DNA of 64,000 nucleotides from JAAYJT01 sp037446395 (GTDB lineage Bacteria > Bacteroidota > Bacteroidia > Bacteroidales > JAAYJT01): assembly GCA_037446395.1 (NCBI GenBank), contig JBBIIP010000010.1, positions 21,239-85,238 on the forward strand. The letters are read 5' to 3'. The number at the start of each line of letters is the position of its first letter. The first letter of the stretch is position 1. A program made the translations under genes and the position numbers. Below the pieces are notes generated by a model, which was not told where the DNA came from, searched no databases, and worked only from the letters and a program-made list of their open reading frames with translations. Below, piece after piece: positions 63,856-64,000 of the stretch.

Positions 63856-64000
63856 TCAGATACCCGAAAATTCAATAATAGAGAAGATTCAGCACTTTTT
63901 GAATCCTTTACTTGGTTGGAACATATAGTTTCCTGAAGTATAATTGCTGGATGCAGCTGAAGCAATGGGCTGCAACGGTCGGCTTGCCCCGGATTGGCCA

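Noticed and set aside
1..64000. CRISPR arrays, IS elements, rRNA or tRNA genes
   Set aside because: No direct-repeat array, transposase motif, terminal inverted repeat pair or GTTCGAATC-type tRNA arm was found by eye in the intergenic regions.

Overview
This 64 kb window comes from a Bacteroidota chromosome, most likely a Bacteroidales-type or related environmental lineage. The evidence is of several kinds. Two secreted proteins end in type IX secretion (T9SS) sorting domains. Many promoters carry the Bacteroidota -7 element TAnnTTTG in place of an E. coli -10. There is a GLPGLI protein beside an outer-membrane beta-barrel receptor, a FeoA-FeoB fusion, a GH97 glycosidase, and threonine synthase next to an ApgM-type proposed homoserine kinase. 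A 100-N run inside aroE marks a draft scaffold, probably a metagenome-derived one. I saw no rRNA, tRNA, CRISPR array, transposase, integrase or phage gene. This is mainly core chromosome with a few lineage-specific patches.

Layout. 1-10.2 kb: a truncated YpfJ-type zinc peptidase, a GH97 glycosidase, a TonB-receptor-like barrel with a GLPGLI protein, an LtaS-like membrane sulfatase-fold enzyme, and NADP-type glutamate dehydrogenase. 10.5-17.3 kb: a leftward operon rmuC - rlmB - two large polytopic GT-C-like membrane proteins with related beta-rich C-terminal tails. 17.4-24.2 kb: recR, a small basic protein and glmM, then a rightward operon TPR protein - DUF368/PopT polyprenyl-phosphate transporter - aroE (broken by the assembly gap) - a stand-alone class III nucleotidyl-cyclase-like protein. 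A convergent DUF4342 gene follows. 24.5-30.4 kb: an AT-rich non-coding stretch and two T9SS cargo genes, one a metzincin / beta-helix giant.

30.4-35.8 kb: a tight leftward operon of a MetY-like PLP enzyme, thrC, the ApgM-like proposed homoserine kinase, a secreted protein of unknown function and a FabG-like reductase. 36-42 kb: an AsmA-like protein with a long coiled-coil tail, an SDR, a SugE/Gdx-type SMR exporter, a DUF58 protein and thioredoxin. 42-51 kb: dnaE, a photolyase, and two family 2 glycosyltransferases around an MsbA-like ABC exporter. 51-57 kb: feoAB with its FeoB-associated Cys-rich protein, a GH105-type lipoprotein, a 34-residue Lys/Glu-rich protein, a lipoprotein VOC protein and DUF4256. 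57-64 kb: a TPR lipoprotein, recA, bcp, nth, an ECF sigma factor, tcdA, an ABM-domain membrane protein and a DUF2141 protein.

Functional themes are DNA maintenance (recR, rmuC, recA, nth, dnaE, phr), cell-envelope and surface-glycan building (glmM, PopT, GT-C and GT2 enzymes, MsbA-like exporter, LtaS-like enzyme, AsmA), homoserine-derived amino-acid synthesis, and iron uptake. I did not find a clear-cut new defence or mobile system. The best candidates for undescribed biology are the orphan cyclase-like protein after aroE, the GT-C proteins with repeated beta-rich tails, the AsmA coiled-coil fusion, and several palindromic control sites at promoters (recR/rmuC and gdhA).
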